DNA from: Halobium salinum
Lineage (GTDB): Archaea; Halobacteriota; Halobacteria; Halobacteriales; Haloferacaceae
Assembly (NCBI RefSeq): GCF_026586625.1
Contig: NZ_JAODIW010000010.1
Span: 582,755 to 646,754 of the forward strand
Direction: 5' to 3'
DNA: 64,000 nucleotides
Below, piece by piece: positions 60,903 to 64,000 of this stretch. How positions within the stretch are numbered: the stretch's first letter is position 1; each line of letters opens with the position of its first letter. The translations under genes and the position numbers were made by a program. The notes beneath the pieces were generated by a model that had not been told where the DNA came from, made no database searches, and saw nothing but the letters and a program-made list of their open reading frames with translations.

Positions 60903-61398
60903 GCACCTCCAGATGGGAGTCAGTCTCGTCGTACTCGACGACCAGGTTCCCGCCCTGCACCGGCGCTCCCACCTGCACGTCCGTCCGGGTCCTGAACGTG
61001 ACTTCAACCGTCACCTCCGGGTCGGCGCTGTGGAGGGTTACGGTGGCGGCGTCGTCGCCGGCGTCCGAGTCCGTGAGTTCGACCGTGTACGCCGACCCCC
61101 CGACGCGCTCCGGGAGGCGGAACGAGGCCCGGACGTCCGTGTCCGTCCCGCCGGCGACGACGAGGCGGTCCGCCGCGCTCACGTCCGCCGCCACCTGCTC
61201 GCCGAGCACCTCCAACTCGGAGCGGACGACCCGCTCGCGCTGGCCGTCGACGAACCCACCCATCGCGATGAGGAGTCCGGAGATGAGCACCGTCGTGATG
61301 GCGAGGGTGAGGACGTAGCCGAGTGGAGTGGAGACCGCGCGGTCGTGATGACCCGTCGAGGGGCTCGACGTCCGGTTCGGACGAGTGCGCGGTGTCAT
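60889..61398 (-). CDS. Pilin-like secreted protein, operon gene 4 (DUF7266-like)
   Basis: 169 residues. HDRAVSTPLGYVLTLAITTVLISGLLIAMGGFVDGQRERVVRSELEVLGEQVAADVSAADRLV: a pilin-type helix followed by a long amphipathic helix, matching a family I recall as DUF7266. Small beta domain after it (VTLHSADPEVTVEVTFRTRTDV). ATG overlaps the stop of gene 3 (ATGA at 61395-61398). Confidence 0.75.
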   Translation of the reverse strand: MTPRTRPNRTSSPSTGHHDRAVSTPLGYVLTLAITTVLISGLLIAMGGFVDGQRERVVRSELEVLGEQVAADVSAADRLVVAGGTDTDVRASFRLPERVGGSAYTVELTDSDAGDDAATVTLHSADPEVTVEVTFRTRTDVQVGAPVQGGNLVVEYDETDSHLEVHAGD

Positions 61399-62900
61399 GG
61401 CGGCGCCTCCGTCTCGTCGCTGTCCGTCGACGCCATTCCCTCGTCGTCGGTGACGATCACTTCGACTCGCCAGTCACCGGCGTTCGCGTTCCCACCTTTC
61501 TCCTTGACCTGAACGTCTTGGAAGACGTAGCTACCGCCGTCCGGGTTGGTGGCCGGGGTGATTTCGTGTTCCTCCTCTTTGTTCCCGTCGGGGTCGTACA
61601 GGACGAGTCGGACCTGCGTCAGCGACCCGTCCGTGTCCTCGGCCGACCAGTCCACCGTGAAGTCGTACTTCTTCCCGCCGTCGGCGGCGACGCTGAACCC
61701 GTCGACGGTCGACTGTGGGGCCGCGTTGCCACCGTCTCCGCCACCCCCGTCGCCTCCGCCGCCACCACCACCGCCACCGCCGGCGACGGCACCGCCGGGG
61801 AGCGACCCGCCGATGCCGTACCGCCGGTCGTACCCCGAGGGGTCGACCGCGACGGTCGTCTCGTAGCGCGTGTCACCCGCGTCGTAGCTGAGGGTCGCCG
61901 CCGCCGAGTACACCGCGTCCGTGGCGTACGGGGAAGCGTCCACAACCGACGTCTCGTCCTCGTACTTCGTACCGTCGTCGACATCCTCGACGGCGTCCGC
62001 GACGAACAGTTCGTAGGTCCCGCGGACGTTCGGCGTCGTGTCGGTCCCCGCCCGTTCGAAGCGAATCTCGTGGGACTCCGTGAGTTCGGTGAGCGCGTCG
62101 AGGGCCGAGCAGTCCGTCCCGCCGACGTGCTCGTTCTCCACGTCGACGAGGACGTGCCCGTCGGTGGGGGTGGCGGTGCAGCGTGCCTCCATCGTTCGCG
62201 CCGTCCCGTCGTCGCGTAGCAGCGTGGCGCCGACTTCCCCGCCGTCCTCGTACAGGTACAGCTCCCACGTCGGGTCGGCGTCGGAGGGGGCCACGCCGCC
62301 CGCTTCGTCGAACACGACACGGAACATCGAACTGTCGCCGGCGTAATCCTCGGCCTCGTCGCCGTCGTCGGAGAGCGCGTGGAGGTCGGTCGTCGAGACG
62401 TTGAACCGGACGTTGCGGCTACCAGACGCGTCCGCCACGAGCGTCCAGTCGCCGGACCCGTCCGCGGACGTGAACGACCCCTCGACGTCCTGTGTGAGTC
62501 GCGTCCCGGCGACGGTCGACCCCGGGACGTGCTCGACCTCCACGGCTGTGCCGCGGGTCGCCGCGTGAACCGTCACCGCGTCGCTCCAGTTGGCCACGCT
62601 GTGTTCGTACACGGTCTCCCGGTCGCCGTGGTCCGCGTAGTTCGTGTGCGTCATCGCCCCGACCAGTCCGCGCTCGACTGACTCGCGGACGGCGTGCGCG
62701 TCGTTGAGCGCGGCGGCGTCGTTACGCGTCGCCAGGTTCTCCGTGTAGATTGCGGTGTTGAGCAACAGCGCGAGGGCGACGAGGAGCACTGCGAGCGCCA
62801 GCCCCGTCACGAGCAGGAGTTGAGCGCGGTCCTCGCTCCCGTGGTCGCTTCCGTCCCCTTCACCACCGCCGCTACCGCCGACCCACCTCACATCCGCCAC
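61395..62900 (-). CDS. Large pilin-like secreted protein with Gly hinge and Ig-like end, operon gene 3
   Basis: 501 residues from GTG 62900. DRAQLLLVTGLALAVLLVALALLLNTAIYTENLATRNDAAALNDAH is the pilin-like helix. A beta-rich ectodomain follows with a Cys pair (ARCTATP, GTDCSAL). About residues 370-392 are a run of Gly, then a C-terminal Ig/PKD-like domain (FSVAADGGKKYDFTVDWSAEDTDGSLTQVRLVLYD, VEVIVTDDEG). It is the largest member and likely the exposed tip or adhesin. Overlaps gene 2 by 13 bases. Confidence 0.75.
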   Translation of the reverse strand: MADVRWVGGSGGGEGDGSDHGSEDRAQLLLVTGLALAVLLVALALLLNTAIYTENLATRNDAAALNDAHAVRESVERGLVGAMTHTNYADHGDRETVYEHSVANWSDAVTVHAATRGTAVEVEHVPGSTVAGTRLTQDVEGSFTSADGSGDWTLVADASGSRNVRFNVSTTDLHALSDDGDEAEDYAGDSSMFRVVFDEAGGVAPSDADPTWELYLYEDGGEVGATLLRDDGTARTMEARCTATPTDGHVLVDVENEHVGGTDCSALDALTELTESHEIRFERAGTDTTPNVRGTYELFVADAVEDVDDGTKYEDETSVVDASPYATDAVYSAAATLSYDAGDTRYETTVAVDPSGYDRRYGIGGSLPGGAVAGGGGGGGGGGDGGGGDGGNAAPQSTVDGFSVAADGGKKYDFTVDWSAEDTDGSLTQVRLVLYDPDGNKEEEHEITPATNPDGGSYVFQDVQVKEKGGNANAGDWRVEVIVTDDEGMASTDSDETEAPP

Positions 62901-63529
62901 ACGACCACCTCCAGTTCGACCACGGCGTAGACGCCGCTCGCGGCGGTGTCGTCGGTGAAGTAGCCGTCCGCGTCGGCGAGTCGGGTCCCGGTCGGGTCGC
63001 CGCGCCAGTCGTCGACGACGTGGTCGTCGTACAGCGTCACCGGCCGGCTCGCGACGACCGCGTTGTCGCTCGGCTCGCCGAGGTCGACGACGTGGTGGAC
63101 GCGGCGCTGTCCGCCGTCGACGTAGTAGGCGTTCACGTCGAACGCGATTCCGCGTTCGAGAAACGTCTGCGTGAGCGTGCGGAGGAACGGGACGGGCACG
63201 GAGTCGTCGTCCGCCCCGAACGCCTCGTTCGGCGGCTCACCCTGCGTGTACGCCCCACCGCGGCTGGTGTTCCAGTGGCGCGTCCCCGACTCGTTCCAGT
63301 AGAGGAGCGTCTGTCGCAGCTCCCCGCGGTCCCCTGCCACGGCGAGTACGCCCTCCGCCGTCGCCGCCTGCTGGTTCTCGATGTGCTGACTGGACGTGCT
63401 CGCCGTCAGCGGCGTCACCGCCGTGGCCTGCAACGCGAAGACGAGTCCGGCGACGAGCAGGAGGCTCGCGGTCACCGCCTCCAGCGTGTGTGCCTGTGCG
63501 CGGTCGCGGTCGTCCCGGTTCCGAAGCAT
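62888..63529 (-). CDS. Pilin-like secreted protein, operon gene 2 (DUF7288-like)
   Basis: 213 residues from ATG 63529 (GTG 63532 possible). DRAQAHTLEAVTASLLLVAGLVFALQATAVTPLTASTSSQHIENQQ is the landmark of a family I recall as DUF7288. The ectodomain contains LRQTLLYWNES and GIAFDVNAYYVDGGQRR. ATG lies within the stop of gene 1. Exported and anchored by its N-terminal helix. Confidence 0.77.
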   Translation of the reverse strand: MLRNRDDRDRAQAHTLEAVTASLLLVAGLVFALQATAVTPLTASTSSQHIENQQAATAEGVLAVAGDRGELRQTLLYWNESGTRHWNTSRGGAYTQGEPPNEAFGADDDSVPVPFLRTLTQTFLERGIAFDVNAYYVDGGQRRVHHVVDLGEPSDNAVVASRPVTLYDDHVVDDWRGDPTGTRLADADGYFTDDTAASGVYAVVELEVVVWRM

Positions 63530-64000
63530 CACCAGACACTCACCAGGAGCCGGTACGTCTCGCCGTCGTAGGAGACGGCGCGCTGTGCGACGGCGACGTT
63601 CCCGCTCGACGGGGGTGTCGGGCCCGCAGCGAGCGACCCGTCGTCGGTGCCGTCGCCGTCGAAGTCGGCGTCGACGACCCCGTCCGGCCCCTCGACCGTC
63701 ACCCGTACACCGGACCCCTCCGCGTGAAGCGCCGCTCCGAGGTCGGAGGCGTCGGTTCCGAACCGACAGTCGAGGCCGCCGGCTCCGTCGCCCTCCGCGT
63801 CGAAGAACTCGCGGGCGCAGTCGCCGTCGAGGCGGTACGGCTCGGTCGGGTCGGCGACCAGCAGGTCCGCCGCCAGCGACTCGGCGAGGCGGTCGGCCCG
63901 TCCCACGTCCTCCTGCGTGCTGTCGAAGGGGTCGAGCATCCCGGGGACGAACGTCACCACACCGGCGACGGTGACGAGGAAGATGCTGACGCCGACGGCG
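63529..64000 (-). CDS. Pilin-like secreted protein, operon gene 1 (partial, DUF7287-like)
   Basis: The frame is open through the window end; visible sequence begins AVGVSIFLVTVAGVVTFVPGMLDPFDS, the hydrophobic helix of a family I recall as DUF7287, and ends RLLVSVW. The start codon lies beyond the window. The ectodomain has CAREFFDAEGDGAGGLDC, a probable disulfide. Its stop overlaps gene 2. Confidence 0.75.
   Translation of the reverse strand, partial: AVGVSIFLVTVAGVVTFVPGMLDPFDSTQEDVGRADRLAESLAADLLVADPTEPYRLDGDCAREFFDAEGDGAGGLDCRFGTDASDLGAALHAEGSGVRVTVEGPDGVVDADFDGDGTDDGSLAAGPTPPSSGNVAVAQRAVSYDGETYRLLVSVW

Noticed and set aside
1-64000. CRISPR array, insertion sequence or provirus
   Set aside because: No regularly spaced direct repeats of 25-40 bases, no transposase or integrase motif, and no phage structural genes were seen.

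Overview
The window is about 64 kb of a GC-rich (roughly two-thirds G+C or more) haloarchaeal chromosome (class Halobacteria). The evidence is very acidic predicted proteins, ATG/GTG/TTG starts with many 4-base ATGA overlaps, archaeal TATA-like boxes placed for leaderless transcripts, archaeal information-processing genes (TFB, uS15, eS1, KEOPS Pcc1, NreA, PolX) and an archaeal chemotaxis set with CheF. No rRNA, CRISPR array, insertion sequence or plasmid replication gene was seen. One tRNA gene (Ala, GGC) is present. Genus cannot be fixed from the sequence alone.

Layout. 1-8.5 kb: a 4-TM protein, a lipoprotein, an inositol-phosphatase-fold enzyme, a DUF4349 lipoprotein, a DUF2071 protein, a translationally coupled PH-domain membrane pair preceded by a 43-residue ORF, a VOC protein and a KDPG-aldolase-type enzyme. 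8.7-18.6 kb: a nucleic-acid block (DUF5788-like, PolX, Mut7-C RNase-like, NreA, TFB, RNase HI) interleaved with small conserved haloarchaeal proteins. 18.6-28.7 kb: PadR regulator, pyrophosphatase, AN1-rhomboid, endonuclease V, SDR, glycosyltransferase, Get3/ArsA ATPase, a paralogue of the first 4-TM gene, and a JAMM protease overlapping an FAD-synthase-like nucleotidyltransferase. 28.7-34.3 kb: a type IV pilus-type ATPase and membrane platform, then a methyltransferase. 34.4-43.6 kb: two RecA/KaiC-like proteins and an acidic protein next to cheW (minus strand) and the overlapping run cheB-cheA-cheR-HEAT-cheF (plus strand). 43.6-51.1 kb: geranylgeranyl-reductase-type flavoprotein, BBE-type oxidase, CDP-alcohol phosphatidyltransferase, halocyanin-like cupredoxin, ABC ATPase/permease pair. 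51.2-54.0 kb: the translation/KEOPS operon rps15 - RecJ-like - pcc1 - rps3ae. 54-58 kb: repeat-rich, gene-poor DNA around a GNAT gene and tRNA-Ala, with a duplicated tRNA 3' end, an RHS-like secreted protein and a CinA-like protein. 58-64 kb: pilin-like secreted proteins, one alone on the plus strand and an overlapping five-gene minus-strand operon that runs off the window end.

The most unusual signals are: two dispersed stem-loop elements (47418-47532, 54429-54542) that keep the same ends and loop core while both sides of the stem have changed together; a tRNA-Ala 3' end duplicated directly and in inverted orientation; a TFB whose zinc ribbon has lost all cysteines; a Tat-type secreted acidic protein built from YD-like repeats; and a pilin-like operon with no dedicated ATPase beside it. 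Most other genes are recognisable haloarchaeal core genes. DUF numbers are given from memory of the families and were not searched.
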